64,000 nt of DNA from Rhipicephalus microplus. Taxonomy: Eukaryota; Arthropoda; Arachnida; Ixodida; Ixodidae. This document shows, one piece after another, positions 21,646-32,911 of this stretch. The stretch lies in assembly GCF_043290135.1 (NCBI RefSeq), contig NC_134701.1:63805502-63869501 (forward strand), in the 5' to 3' direction. The position numbers and the translations under genes are program-made. Every line of letters starts with the position of its first letter. Positions within the stretch are counted from its first letter, which is position 1. The notes below the pieces were generated by a model that was not told the DNA's origin, made no database searches, and saw only the letters and a program-made list of their open reading frames with translations.

Positions 21646-21880
21646 GCTCGCTGCGGTGGTCTAGTGGCTAAGGTACTCCGCTGCTGACCCACAGGTCGTA
21701 GGTTCAAATCCCGGCTGCTGCGGCTCCATTTTTGATGGACGCGGAAATGCTGTAGGCACATGTGCTCACAGTTGGGTGCAAGTTAAACAACCCCAGAGTG
21801 TCGAAATTTCCGTAGCCCTTCACTACGGCGTCCCTCATACACATATGGTGGTTTTGCGACAATAATGCTCACATATCTAT
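21646..21880 (+). mobile_element. Ruka-type SINE (diverged)
   Basis: tRNA-like head gctcgctgcggtggtctag, A box, B box ggttcaaatcccg, body aaccccagagtgtcgaaatttccg and tail with tatctatctatc. Somewhat diverged from the other copies. Confidence 0.85.
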
Positions 21881-21907
21881 GTATTTATCTATCTATCTAC
21901 AATAACC

Positions 21908-24210
21908 ACACTCTAAAAACTAAGAGAATGATGGGCACTCTCTTTGGGAGAGTACTTTCTTGTCCCATATTTCACTCTTTCCCAAAGTAAATCACCTCTT
22001 GTTGAGGAAACGTTCAGGGATTCCCCCTGAACGGGTCAAAGCACTCCCCCTCAACAGAGTAACATAACGCTAACCGAAGCAGTGCAACATGCCCCACCGA
22101 AGAGAGTAGCGGTACACCTCACAAAAATAACAGAACTTGGGCCGAAATCAGAATTTTTAATCGTTTCTGACGTGTTTCCTCATGCGCAGATCCTAAAGAT
22201 GGCTAAATACGAGTGCTAAAACAAAAAAGGAAATAAAATGTGAAAAAAAACTTCACTGTGTAGGACTTGAACCTTTCACCTCCAGATGCTACGCGGATTG
22301 CAAGGCGAACACGCTATAGGCACTACACCACACTGAATAACGAGAAGCCAGCATTTATTTTTATCATAAGCAATGTTGGTGAATGTCTGCATTTTCTTGT
22401 TTAGACGCGTAGATTTGAGTGTCTCCGCGTTTTTAAAAACCCACCACACTGTAGCTACCGTGTTTACTGTGTTTGTTTTGCGTTTCATGAGATCAGAACG
22501 TCTATCCGACATGTTTTTTTACAGTGGAAGAAGGAAGATTAGCACAACCAATTTTATGAACGTCATTTTCCCTGACTCGCTGAGTGGTTAGTCATTTCTA
22601 CCTAAGTGTAACGTCGTGGTTCTTTTTTCGTACAACACGCAGGTTCAATTTGGGAGGTCTGAGGTGCCACCTCAGAACACTTCCCGAAGGACGAGTTCGT
22701 TTGACGCTATAATGACAATAGGTCGAGAGCACTTAACCCCAAATCAAACGAGTCCTATCTCTCGGATACAGTTACAAACAAATCTTCGTGCTATGGGTTA
22801 GTCACTCATGATCAATTATCACCACTCAGTCCCTAAACAAAAAGTCCTGAGCACTCAGTTCCTATACACAGAGTGTGTCGCGCAATGTCAAAGGTGGCAT
22901 CTGACCGACGTCATTGCCTATAGGAGCTTCGGCGCGAAGCACGAGGTCGATTCAGTTGTCGTCGTAGTTGGCACCGGCGTTGGGCAGCTACACGAACCGT
23001 CGAAAAGCAGCCTTCCTAGACTGCCGGTGGACGCTGCACCAGCTGAATCTGCATTTTATGCACTGGCCTCGAGGGAGAGTCCCGGCCGGACAGCCTTGCC
23101 GGAGCTCGAGCCCGAAGATCGACAGCTCAGACCTGTCCACGGGCACGGGAACGCCAGCGTAGCCTGGTAGTCCTGGAGCCTCTCAGGTCACCGGACGATG
23201 GAGGTAGCAGCCTTTACTCGGGTCCGAAACTCGACCGCCCTGATGTGTGGCTCACCTTCCTCCGGCCACCGCTGCGACTCTTTTTTTCTCCTCTGCCTCA
23301 CGCGTGCTTCAAAGAATCGCTGCGTTGAACTGGTGCTTCAGTCATTCATCGTTTGTTGGTGTTCACAACTGTGCCAGCTTCTTCCTCGTTGCCGAGTTTC
23401 AACTTAATTTTGGCTCACGGCGGGCACTTTAAATCTGCTCACTCTATCCGTTTCAAATTCCGCGCGCTCCTAACACTTTCTATTTCACGCACTCCATCAC
23501 CCTAAGAAACATCGCGAATCTCAAATGTGCACAATACAATTTAATTTTTTTCACCCCCTTGGACATATTTTCAGTCATTATTGTTCACATTCCACGACTA
23601 AAGCCACCATACTTCACTGTAGCCGTACCGTACGCTATAGGCTTACGGCACCATCACCCATATGTGTGATGGTCGTAGCGAAAAACATGAATATTAAAGT
23701 AGAGAGAATTTCAGACCCGTTTGCGTTGTGTTTTTATTGTGACCGATTAAAACCAGATAGTAGTAACTTATTTCACTACTCACATCCAAGGCTAAAAACG
23801 TGGATATTAAGAGTTCCAAGTGCCTTCCTGTGCACTGAAATTCGCTGGCGCGTGCTAGAAACACTGTTCTCTTTATTAATTATCAATAATGTCTCAACAA
23901 AGAAATGCAGTGCGTTTTATTGCATATATGTGTTGCTAGTAGGTAGTGCTATTCACTCGCGGTGGGCAGACGCTTCTAAAAGTTCTCAACAGCAAGAGTA
24001 CAACCACGTTTTACTCTCTCATGCCTGTAGAGTATATCGGCATTTCACTCTCTCGAAAACAGGCAGAGTAGAAAGCCATTTCACTCTCTCGGTTGATAGA
24101 GAGTAGAAATGAATTTCACTCTATCTGATGCTTTGCGAGGGTAGACGAACATTCTCAAGAGTAACTTGGCCTTTTTAGTCCTGCGATACCCTCCGCAGTT
24201 TTTAGAGTGT
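21908..24210. mobile_element. Candidate DNA element bounded by 14-bp perfect inverted repeats
   Basis: Acactctaaaaact at 21908-21921 and its exact reverse complement at 24197-24210. Both inner flanks (to 22135 and from 23990) are rich in agagt/actct motifs, so the two ends resemble each other. The 2.3-kb interior has no recognised transposase; short frames such as 23525-24106 show no motif. No clear target duplication. The ends could instead belong to two separate small elements. Confidence 0.4.
22258..22340 (-). mobile_element. tRNA-like SINE head
   Basis: Minus strand reads TGGTGTAGTGCC (A-box-like), then GAAAGGTTCAAGTCCTAC (B box GGTTCAAGTCC). The spacing is longer than in a real tRNA and no acceptor stem closes, so this is a SINE head and not a tRNA gene. 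Confidence 0.5.
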
Positions 24211-24589
24211 AATAGCTATTATGGAGTGATAATTAGATACCTAAAGTAAAAAGTACTAAAATTAGCATTACAAATTTCAGTGCTAAATCTGCTTCAGTAA
24301 AAAGAGGTGCGTATCATGATCACAATAGTACTTCAATAATTACTATCGCTCTTGGTGTAGAAAATGAGGTACAAGAACTACTACGCCTAACATACATGGT
24401 GGGTATAGAGCGTGCCCTGTTCGCTTAAAGTAGCTTGGCATTTTTCGCATGAAATTCCATTTTGTTGCTATTGCTTTGCGGTGAAACTATAACTTTTTTT
24501 ATTTTTAAATAGTTTCTTACCCTTGCTTGTCTGAAAAACATCTAGGTGGAAGTGGTTAGAAGCGTAACCGTTAGCTAGAAACCGACGCG

Positions 24590-25480
24590 TGATACTTGGA
24601 GGTGTTCACTCTGTTGATGTCCCAATAATAAAAGGTGTGCAACAAGGGTCCATCTTAGGGCCTTTGCTTTTTCTAATAGTTATCAATGCTCTAACTGAAC
24701 ACAATTGTTTCGTGTGAGGCTATGAGCATTATATTGCTGTATTTAAGGCGCAATTTTACGTTAGTCAGACAGTGAACAGCTACAACATGATCTTGACCAA
24801 TTTTTAGTTGTTGTTTAACTTTGAATATGACAGTCAAACGCTCGAAAGGAAAGTTTTTGTTTTAGAAAACAACGAACAAAGAGTGCCTGCTGCCGGCAAG
24901 ATCTGTCATGAGCCAGTTATCTCTTGTGACATATAAGAAGTACGCAGGAGTTATTTTTTCCAGCTAATTGACTTTGAATGCATACATCGTAAGGAATGCC
25001 GGCCGTACATAAACTTCTTTAAACGCAAAATTGAAAAAAGCCCCGGCCAGCCTGAAAGAAACTTTGTAGATATCGAAAGTACGCCTACTTTTGGAGTACG
25101 CGTGTGGCACTTGGGAACCTTTTACTCAAGTGAACATTGATGCACTATACGTGTGCAGCGGAGAGCGGCCCGTTTCGTCAGACGTTAATAAGACTTTTGT
25201 AAAAGACCTTTTTTGAAACCTGGAATATTTCAAATAGTCTCTTCATGAAGACAGATCCACATTTTCACGCTTATTTCTGTTTCACAAAATATTTTATGGA
25301 TCTCTCAGTGAACTCGCGCACTAAATGTGCGCGAGTTCAGTGCGAGATCAACCTTCCTGAACAATTATTTTCGACGCAATCTATTCAGTAATAGAAGAAG
25401 CTACTCCGAAAAACTGTAGCCACAAGTCTTAAGAAATAACCGCCATGGTGCTTTAAAGTCATACATCACCGTAGTCTCAG
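24590..25480 (+). pseudogene. Decayed LINE reverse transcriptase fragment
   Basis: Translated in changing frames: G-V-Q-Q-G-S-I-L-G-P-L-L-F-L-I-V-I-N-A-L (RT motif B, expected G-V-P-Q-G-S), later W-E-P-F and Q-R-R-A-A-R-F-V (the thumb/C-terminal Q-R-R-A-A-R-F signature of jockey/CR1-like RTs). No intact frame over 80 codons. Confidence 0.6.
25309..25339. repeat. Perfect 13-bp hairpin
   Basis: Tgaactcgcgcac, 5-base loop taaat, then the exact reverse complement. It lies inside the decayed LINE fragment. Confidence 0.8.
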
Positions 25481-25731
25481 TGTACTTTTGTTTGTGTCTT
25501 GTAGCAATCTCTGCTAGAATTATTTTTTTATTGTTATGGCGACATCTGCCTCTAAATATTTGTGTGGGTGTGTGTGTATATAATGCTACAGGGATGCCAT
25601 ACTTCTGTTTTGTTTTATGCATTGGAGCATTTTCTGCATGAACTCATCTCTAGACTTGATTTTCTGTTCTCCCATTCGGCTCTCATCGACTGTGGTACGG
25701 GTGTCGTCGAAGTCGCCCTACCATTTGTCTT

Positions 25732-25920
25732 GATTAAGTATTCAACGTCACGCCGAAAGAACACCCATACACGGAAAGAAACAAATATAGATACCACGGA
25801 CACCCGTGCTGTCTATATTTGTTTCTTTCTTTGCGTGGTTGTTCTTTCGGTGTGACGTTGAATATTTAATCAAGACATGCACCAACTAGCCCAACAGCAA
25901 GTTTTGTTACCATTTGTCTT
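25732..25920. mobile_element. Fold-back insertion with 13-bp target duplication
   Basis: Arms 25730-25793 and 25813-25873 are imperfect inverted copies around an 18-20 base loop. A further ~45 bases lead to a direct copy of taccatttgtctt, found at 25719-25731 before the arms and 25908-25920 after. Removing the insert joins a Gypsy frame reading A-L-P-F-V-F-E-P-I-D. The long duplication suggests target-primed retroposition and not a cut-and-paste element. Confidence 0.6.
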
Positions 25921-26170
25921 TGAGCCTATTGATTCTCAACCGAACACGCTAGCCTCTGCTGAATACGTCCGCGTACCCTCTCAAGCCATTATGTATATTG
26001 TGGTCTCTCCTGATCCACCTGTGCCTGATGGTTATTACGTCGTGTCACCCAACCCTGCCATCATCTGCTCAAAAAACATCACGTTCTTGCACACCGTCAT
26101 CAGTATTATGGACAATACTGGATGCCTCCCTCTCGTCAATTTTGGACTACGCTCCCAAGTTCTGCTCTAA
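25877..26170 (+). pseudogene. Gypsy pol fragment between protease and RT
   Basis: 97-residue open stretch with P-F-V-F-E-P-I-D-S-Q, P-S-Q-A-I-M, D-G-Y-Y-V-V-S-P-N-P and L-P-L-V-N-F-G. The first ~12 residues come from the fold-back insert. No catalytic motif lies inside this piece; it follows the D-x-G protease site upstream. Confidence 0.6.
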
Positions 26171-26979
26171 GGTATCTCCCTTGCGCCCCTTGCCCCCGCT
26201 TGCGACAGCCATATATCCGCCTTAACAGTGGATAAACCATCGCCCACAAGTCCTGATTTCGGGCCAAACTACTTTCAAAAGCATGGCAAAAATGACCGCA
26301 TCAGACGTCACGGCTGAACATGTGCGCGCTTTTTGTGACCTTTTCGCTTCATACTAAAACGTATTCGACCTTGATGACTGGCCACTGGGTCAGAGCACCA
26401 TTGTGAAGCATCGAAACAGAACCGGTGATGCTTACCTGATACACTGATGACCCTAACGAGTTTCTTCGACGGAGCATCAAGTCGTACAATAAGTATGGGC
26501 CACCTCCTTCAAGGGAACGTTGATGGAACGCGAAGCAACAGCGGTGCACACGCCATTGACGTGGCTGAAGCAGGTGTCGACGTGGGTGCTGGAATTCGAA
26601 GCGAAACTTGTTGTTGCCTTTACTCGAGTAAGCGTTTTTTTTTTTTGAAACGCAGGCACGAGAGGCTAGCTGGACTTCGTGTAGGTTTCACCGCAGATAA
26701 ACGTGCTGAAAGAGCATTTTTCCTCGACGTGCCGTCGAGCATTACAGGCGGTGGAAAGACTAAAGCGAGAGCAGATAAGGGACAGGGTGACGTAAACGCG
26801 CAGCTGCGACTTCACCTACTTAGCATCGTTCCAACAACTATGGTGGGGGAACACGGTGCGGCGAGTTGCCATGGAGACACGGATGGACAGCATTACATAG
26901 GTTAGTCTAAAAGCCTCTTCGCATCTAAACAAAGTCAACGAAAACGCTGGCGCAGAACATCATTGAACCTCCTTGAAGC

Positions 26980-27560
26980 CCTAGGCTTGCCTTGTCGTGC
27001 TTGTCGCAAAGAAGAACAACATATGGAGCTTTTTCGTTTATTACCGAAATCCCAACAAGGCACAACAAAACGTGTACCCTCTACAACACACAGATGACGC
27101 TCTTCACCGTTTCAGTGGTGGCCGTATTTCTATTTCATAGACCTTCGTACGGGGTACTGGCAGATTGCAGTTGATGACATGAACTGTGGAAAACCGCATT
27201 TATTACACCTCACCTTCTTTATCAGCGTAAAGTTATGCCATTCGGGTTTTGCAACGTACCAGCTACATTCGTACGAACGATGGATGCTCTATTGTACGGT
27301 TTCAAGTGGTAAATATGCTTAGGCTACCTTCACAACGTAGCATAATCATTTTGTCGAGAGATGCTCGAGACACACCTCGAGTGCCTCTCGAAAATTATTT
27401 TTGTTTTCCTAAAGGCGGGGCTTCAGCTCAACTCGTCGAAATTTAATTTTGGCTATAGGCAGCTTACTGCCCTTGGTCGCCTTGTCGATTCTTCTAATGC
27501 TAATCCTGATCACGACAAAGTGCGCGCAATGAAGTATTTCTTATGCCAACCTTCGCAAAT
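26980..27560 (+). pseudogene. Gypsy reverse transcriptase fragment
   Basis: Several short frames. About 26980-27180 gives V-V-L-V-A-K-K and D-L-R-T-G-Y-W-Q-I-A (RT motif A region with the catalytic Asp). At 27361-27560: E-T-H-L-E-C-L-S-K-I, K-A-G-L-Q-L-N-S-S-K-F-N-F-G, G-R-L-V-D. The Y-x-D-D box is not preserved in any frame. Not functional. Confidence 0.7.
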
Positions 27561-27580
27561 AATGTTCTAAGCTTTGTAGG

Positions 27581-28770
27581 TGTCCCAGGTCCCGTTACTT
27601 CGGGAGGCGATCGCCGGGCTAATTCCAAGGGCCGAAGTATCGGCCCCCCGAACCGCACCACAAAAGCGTAGACAATTTAGAAGTGGTGCTATTTGGCGCG
27701 CCAGTGGACGCCGGCTGTGGCCCAAAGAACAAGTCCGAGCCGAGAGTTGATAAACAAAACAAAATTATATTCTCAATTATGGCAGATCAAAACTATACAC
27801 TAGTATGCACACTCGACAATAGTTGAATACAATACGTCATCAATCAAACAACGCACTACACAGTACAATCAGCCACACTTGAAACAAGGGACACGGACAA
27901 CAATACGCTCTACAATGCAGTCGCATGCATCGAACAACCAAGACACTTAAAGACTAAAGAGTTACAAAACTTATTCAGTCCAAAGTTCTTGGAACAAAAG
28001 TCTGGATGATACTCTTCCAAGAATCACTCACTCAAAGACCAGCATTTTTGTCGTTCCGCTGCCCCCGAAGTTTCTCTTCCAGGAAACCTCGCGTCTTCAA
28101 TTGGCCGCTCTCCAGGCTCCAAACTTCTTCGCCGGAAACACGTCGGCTTCCCACACGCAGCTGTTGCCACGCGTCTTCGCTCGCTGGCGGTAGACACACA
28201 CTCTTGCCTGTAGCTCGAGTCTTCACCCCTCAGGTGGAAATCCTCTTCTTCTCCTCCTTTGTCACGGAAGACAAAAGGCTTCGCCCACAAGGCGGAAAAC
28301 CCTACGCACTCTGGCGCATACTTTCTCCTTCTTTGTCACTAAGGACAAAACCTTCACCGACAGACGCGGCGGAATAACCCCACGCACACTGGCGCTAACT
28401 TCCTTCTTCTCCTGATCTCCCATCTCTGCTGCTCGGTTAAATGCCTTCCGCGCGAGATTCCAGAAAATTCTCATCGTTTTGTCGGCGCGATACGCAGCGA
28501 AGGCTGGGGAAAGGGCGAGACGGTACGAGGGCTGTCCGCGAAAGATTACGCAACTCTGCATCACCACGCCCCTTTCCATCGAGAACTCTCTAGGGCTTGC
28601 TCGGCCACTGATGCGAGGAGGTTCGTTGGCGAAACTACGCTTCCAAGGGGTGAGGGACGTGCGCCCAGGGAGTCTTTGGATGCTTGTTTTCTTTTTTTAT
28701 CCTTGACCTCTCGGCGCTTCGTCACGAGAATTTGGTGGCGCACCCTTTTTTGAGCGCTCGTTTTGTAACA
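27581..28770. mobile_element. Solo LTR, 1190 bp, with 5-bp target duplication
   Basis: Begins TGTCCCAGG and ends TTTTGTAACA, so it has TG...CA ends, and is flanked on both sides by GTAGG (27576-27580 and 28771-28775). It interrupts the Gypsy frame exactly at the S-F-V-G-L-C-S-Y-F segment, which rejoins if it is removed. No internal coding region, so it is a solo LTR left after recombination. Orientation undecided. Open frames such as 28006-28377 are not supported as genes. Confidence 0.8.
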
Positions 28771-28775
28771 GTAGG

Positions 28776-29330
28776 CCTCTGCTCCTACTTTCGACGATTT
28801 GTGCGCAAGTGCGCTGGCATTGCGTGCCCTCTCACAGATCTACTGAAGAATGAAGTGGTTTTTTTTTCTGGGGTTCTCAAGAAGTCAGTGAATTCTCTGA
28901 ACTAACCACGCGCCTCACGTCACCAACATTTCCTGGCTGCTTCGATATATCTGCTCCAAAAGAAGTGCGCACCGATGCCAGCGGCCGTTGAATTAGCGCT
29001 GTTTTGGCTCAACAACAGCATGGCAGCGACCGTCTGATTGCATAAGCTAGCGGTTTTTTATCACCAGTGGGGCGAAAACGTTCCATCGTCGAGCGCGAAT
29101 GCTTCACGCTTGTTTGAGTCATGGGCAAACTTCGACCATAATTGTATGAACGGCCGTTCACCATTATCACGGACGACTACGCCTTATGCTTGCTGTCATC
29201 ATCGAAAGATCCTAGCAGACGGCTGGTACGGTAGACCTTGCGGCTAGCAAAGTATTCATTCAGCGTCGTCTGTACAACGGGTCACCAACTCGTGGACGCT
29301 GATTGCTTGTCTCGTTTCTAGTCTTCCTTT
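28776..29330 (+). pseudogene. Gypsy RT C-terminus and RNase H fragment
   Basis: Continues after the solo LTR: G-L-C-S-Y-F-R-R-F-V-R-K-C-A, P-L-T-D-L-L-K, then V-R-T-D-A-S-G-R (RNase H catalytic Asp), V-L-A-Q-Q-Q-H-G-S-D-R and traces of the later RNase H region. Frames change several times. Confidence 0.7.
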
Positions 29331-29920
29331 CCAGGAGATCAATGAAACTGATTTGAAGGTCCTACATGCTTTGATACGAACATCGTACAAGGCGGCTCTC
29401 GGCCTACCACTTAACGTCCCCAGAACGTCTCGAAGCCCTCGGTATACACAATAATTATGAGGAGTAACGCGCAGCGTTGCTCATTTCTCAACAATATAGG
29501 CTTACCTTAACCACTACTGAGAGAAAATCGCTATGCCGTATAGGTTACCCAGCTCGTCTTTAGTATGCGGCATATGAACTGGAGTCCATGGCTAAGCAGC
29601 TACATAAGAAGTTTCGAGTATCCCCTTTCCCGAAAAACATGAGCCCCCGATATCACAAAGGTCGTAGGAGTGCGCTAGCTCGCAAGTTACAGCGGCCATT
29701 CGGGAACAATCCGAACACAATGTACACAGATGTCGCCCTATTCGGCACGAACAAGTACGCACTCGTAGTCGCAGGAGCGGCCCCGGGACAAGGCTTCTGA
29801 CTTGCGCCATGGCACAAGCCGCGTCCGCGAATCGCGAATAACTCTTAGTCTTTAACTATCGCGCTTGCTAATAAAGCTAAGGATCTTCTGGGACGGTCGT
29901 CCCTTATTCCCACCGATTCC

Positions 29921-30157
29921 ATGGTCGCATGTAGACTCTTTCTCACCGGAAGACTACCACAGAACACCATTCGTCTATTAGGACCGGACCTAACGAAGGA
30001 CCGTGCTATCATCTGGTGCCCGGGTCACGCAGGACTCGATGGCAATGAGAAAGCGGATGGCGCAGCTCGTGCTTTAACCAACCGAGCGGCCTACCACTCC
30101 GACGATAGGCTCTTTTTACTGCGAGATATCCTTGAAAACGAACGGCTAGAGCGATAA
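29921..30157 (+). pseudogene. LINE RNase H domain fragment
   Basis: 78 residues with A-C-R-L-F-L-T-G-R-L-P and W-C-P-G-H-A-G-L-D-G-N-E-K-A-D-G-A-A-R-A. The latter is the conserved H-x-G-x-x-G-N-E-x-A-D block of LINE RNase H. The frame ends at a stop, with recognisable text continuing after it. Confidence 0.75.
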
Positions 30158-30228
30158 AAGTACAGTGTACCACACACAGCTATACCCGGACGGAACTCTT
30201 ATGACTGGCGCCGTATACAAACAAACAC

Positions 30229-30492
30229 ATGTCCAAATCTTTTGTTGAAGCATGCATTCACCCTGCGATGCACAGCGATAGTTGTCCGTGGTGCGGAAGC
30301 AGGCCCACTGTCGCCCACATAACATGGGATTGTCAGAACATTCCAATCGAATTTAACTCGCCGCAAATAGCCGGCAAAACTTTCGGAAGGGAGCAGTGGG
30401 AGACGTTACTCGCCAGCGAGTACATGGGGGTGCAACTAGCGCTCCTCGACCAGGCGCAGCGGGCCGCTAAAACCAGTGGAGCCCTGCAATAG
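30229..30492 (+). pseudogene. LINE ORF2 C-terminus with CCHC-like motif
   Basis: 87 residues: C-P-W-C-G-S-R-P-T-V-A-H-I-T-W-D-C (C-x2-C...H...C) then Q-W-E-T-L-L-A and L-D-Q-A-Q-R-A-A-K. This C-terminal zinc-knuckle-like block is common in I/R1/jockey-type ORF2 proteins. The stop at 30492 may be the natural end. Confidence 0.7.
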
Positions 30493-30852
30493 GGGCGCCA
30501 CCCACATGCTCCCTGTACCTTTTTTTCCTTGTGTATTTTCAAATAAATGTTTTGATATGTATGGTCTCATCATCCAGCACTTCCACCAAAACGTTACTGG
30601 AAGAAAAGCTGTGGCAGAACACATTTACAGACGCGTAACGCCACGTGCACAAAGCAGAGCCAAATCCTTGCAGATAATATGGAGCATCTTCTTCATCTTT
30701 GCTGCCTCCCTTTTCATCTCCGACTGAGCTTCATAGGAATATGTCAGTGAATATGTGTGTGCATGTGTCTATTAAATTTACAGATATTTTCATGTTGTAA
30801 TTTCATACACGTCATTGTTAATTACGGGTTTCGCTTTGCTGCTGTAGTATTG

Positions 30853-31631
30853 TGATGTAATATTGCGGGGTTCTGTAGGGCCCGGGACCGCCAGCCAAAA
30901 AATTCAATCAATCCAAGAGTACGCACACAAACAAAAATGTATTTAGAGTAAAATATGGAAATGCTAATAACGCTTAGCTAAAGTAAGGCTGTCCTGTGCA
31001 GTCCTTTGCTACATGTGCAAATAAACAAAGTCTCTCGCCGTGTTCAGTCTCTCGCCGTGGGTTGTTGGTCGACGATCACTCTGGTGGGTGCTCTTCCGAC
31101 ACACTGGTATCCTCAGCGTGAGTCGACCCACACCTTGACATGGCTGTCTTCTGTACCTGAGCAGCACGATAGCGCTAGCTCAAAAGCCACCACGCTCATC
31201 CCGGCAGCATAACAGGGCCGTGCCAGCCACCTGGTATGGCAGCCGAAGACAGCCGGAACTCGCCGCCACTCTGGATGATAGCGGAAACCACGGCACCTTG
31301 CCTGAACCCTGGGCCAGTCACTGAGCCGGACTGCAGTCCTATACCGTCAGTTGCACAGCTGTCAGGGATGGTAGCCGGATCAGCAGCGCACCCCCTGGTC
31401 CCTGGGCCAGTCACCCAGCTGGATTCCAGGAACAGAACAGCACGCCGAGGACGTCCACAAGTTTTCTTGATCCAACGTCCAGTCGAGAACTGCCTCAATC
31501 GCTGGCACGTGCCATTTCGCAGTTAGTGCGTGCCCTTTCTCGTCCTCTTCTACTGTGATCACACACTTTTGATTTTGTTTCAGTACCTATATCCCAATAA
31601 CTTCTGTTTTCAGAAAGTTGTTCGTAACTTC
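30853..31631 (-). repeat. Left LTR (3' LTR of the minus-strand element)
   Basis: Homologous along its length to 34145-34931. It contains a local duplication of tctctcgccgtg around 31030-31062 absent from the other copy. Edges estimated from where similarity stops. Confidence 0.65.
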
Positions 31632-31795
31632 TTTGCTGCGTTGGCAAAACAAAACGCAGTGTCGGAAAGAGATAAGCGAAAGTCACTCCGGGTCCATTCT
31701 TCTGTTAGAACAACCAGCGCACAATACGGTGCCCAAATGAATGTCCACGTATAACAGCACATCTAAAGTTTACTTGACACTGCATGCTAAATGTG

Positions 31796-32299
31796 TTACA
31801 CACGGCTGATATATTCATCTATGACAGGGTCACAGTTTCTTTCAAAAGTTTTTTCAACATAAGTATTTAGCAATGCCCACACTTCTGAACACTGTTCATC
31901 TGTCAGCTCCTCAGACAACTTCACGTCCGTGGCCGTCTGTTTACCGAAAAGATTCGAGGAACGAATGCCATGACGAAGATCGTCCTTGTATGACTGCTCC
32001 TTCAGTGGCACACGACTTTTTTGGACCTCGGTGACGACCGAGACTTGCTTTGTAAAAACCGGTGGCCGTTTTGATTTCGGTGGTAGTGGTCTGATCAGGT
32101 GAACCGCCATAAGCTCAAAGGGTGTGCGCAATGAAGGCATATTACGTAATGGCGCAACACGAACTTTAGCTCTTGGTGTTGTTCGTCGACAGAGATAGCA
32201 AGATTTGGCGTAGCGTTTGACATCACCATGCATATCTAGGCAATAAAAGTCTGTGAAGACGTGATGTCTTGTTTGTCGTATGCCGTGATGTGCAGCCAT
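31796..32299 (-). pseudogene. Integrase zinc-binding fragment fused to another pol piece
   Basis: 167-residue frame. Residues 1-35 contain H-H-G-I-R-Q-T and C-Y-L-C-R-R (the His-His/Cys-Cys zinc site of retroviral-type integrases), then P-L-R-N-M-P-S-L-R-T-P-F-E-L-M-A-V-H-L-I-R-P-L, where the catalytic-core Asp (V-D-L) is His. After about residue 75 integrase similarity stops and E-L-T-D-E-Q-C-S-E-V-W-A-L-L follows, which looks like the linker before RT, so an internal deletion or rearrangement is likely. Confidence 0.6.
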
Positions 32300-32911
32300 A
32301 TGACTCTCATGTGCCCCTACCAGAACTGATTTTCGAAAAGCTGTCGGTACGACGAGTTGGTTGAAGGTCCTGCCTGAATAAAGGTGCTATTAGCAACACA
32401 GAAGTCCAGTTTTTTTTGCAAGAATGAGTACTTTTGACGTTTCTGTGCCTTGAAGTTATGGCCCACTTTAGCAAACACAGACTTGAGCGTCTTGTCATTC
32501 TTTTGTATGTCTGCAGGTTTTTTTCTTTGCATTTCCCAGCTGGATGGTCGATCTACTCGGGGGAGTTATATTTTTGGGGGGTTTTCTTCATGGCGGAAAC
32601 GCAGCAAGTGGGAACTTGTATTTCAGAGTTTGTTGTTGTAGCGTCGCCATCATCGACCGCAGTCTATCTCAAATTGGTGTCTGGTTTGTGGGGTTCCCTA
32701 ATACCTGAAGGTTGCATAAACATCTTTATAGAGGGGCTGACCCATACACAAGGCTTTTACCTCTCCCCTAAAGTGCAGTGTATGTGTAGATAGCCTAGCT
32801 TTTAGTATATTTTTACCGGACCCATCAGCGAGTACAATGGGACTTTGTGTTCCTTAGAAGTGTGGCCACTTGGCTTCAGACCACTGCTTGACAGTGGTCT
32901 GAAGTTAAGTC

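Larger units (their letters stand above)
25620..29330 (+). mobile_element. Ty3/Gypsy retrotransposon remnant, protease to RNase H
   Basis: Collinear, heavily mutated pol: protease-like H-S-A-L-I-D-C-G-T-G-V (expected D-T-G) at about 25675; a post-protease segment at 25877-26170; RT from about 26980 to 27560 (V-V-L-V-A-K-K, D-L-R-T-G-Y-W-Q-I-A-V-D-D, L-Q-L-N-S-S-K); then, after the solo LTR, C-S-Y-F-R-R-F-V, T-D-A-S-G-R and later RNase H text to about 29330. Interrupted by a fold-back insertion (25732-25920), an unidentified ~400-bp stretch (about 26500-26900) and a solo LTR (27581-28770). No LTRs of its own recognised. Confidence 0.8.
29331..30560 (+). mobile_element. I-type LINE 3' end (RNase H and C-terminal region)
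   Basis: 5'-truncated non-LTR element. In changing frames: L-I-R-T-S-Y-K-A-A-L-G-L-P (post-RT), Y-T-D-V-A (RNase H start), I-I-W-C-P-G-H-A-G-L-D-G-N-E-K-A-D (RNase H end), and at 30229-30492 a Cys/His-bearing C-terminus. It ends with tgtgtattttcaaataaatg, a polyadenylation-like signal. A cellular-type RNase H domain places it near the I superfamily. Confidence 0.75.

Noticed and set aside
21646..21735. Functional tRNA gene
   Set aside because: A and B boxes are present, but the sequence is the head of a Ruka SINE with a conserved non-tRNA body; no closed acceptor stem. The same reasoning applies to the other SINE heads.
23525..24106. 193-codon + strand frame as a host gene
   Set aside because: No motif or domain, and its end runs into the AGAGT/ACTCT repeat texture; low-complexity origin is more likely.
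28006..28377. 123-codon frame and its antisense partners
   Set aside because: Lies wholly inside the solo LTR; opposite-strand frames are equally open and no domain is seen.
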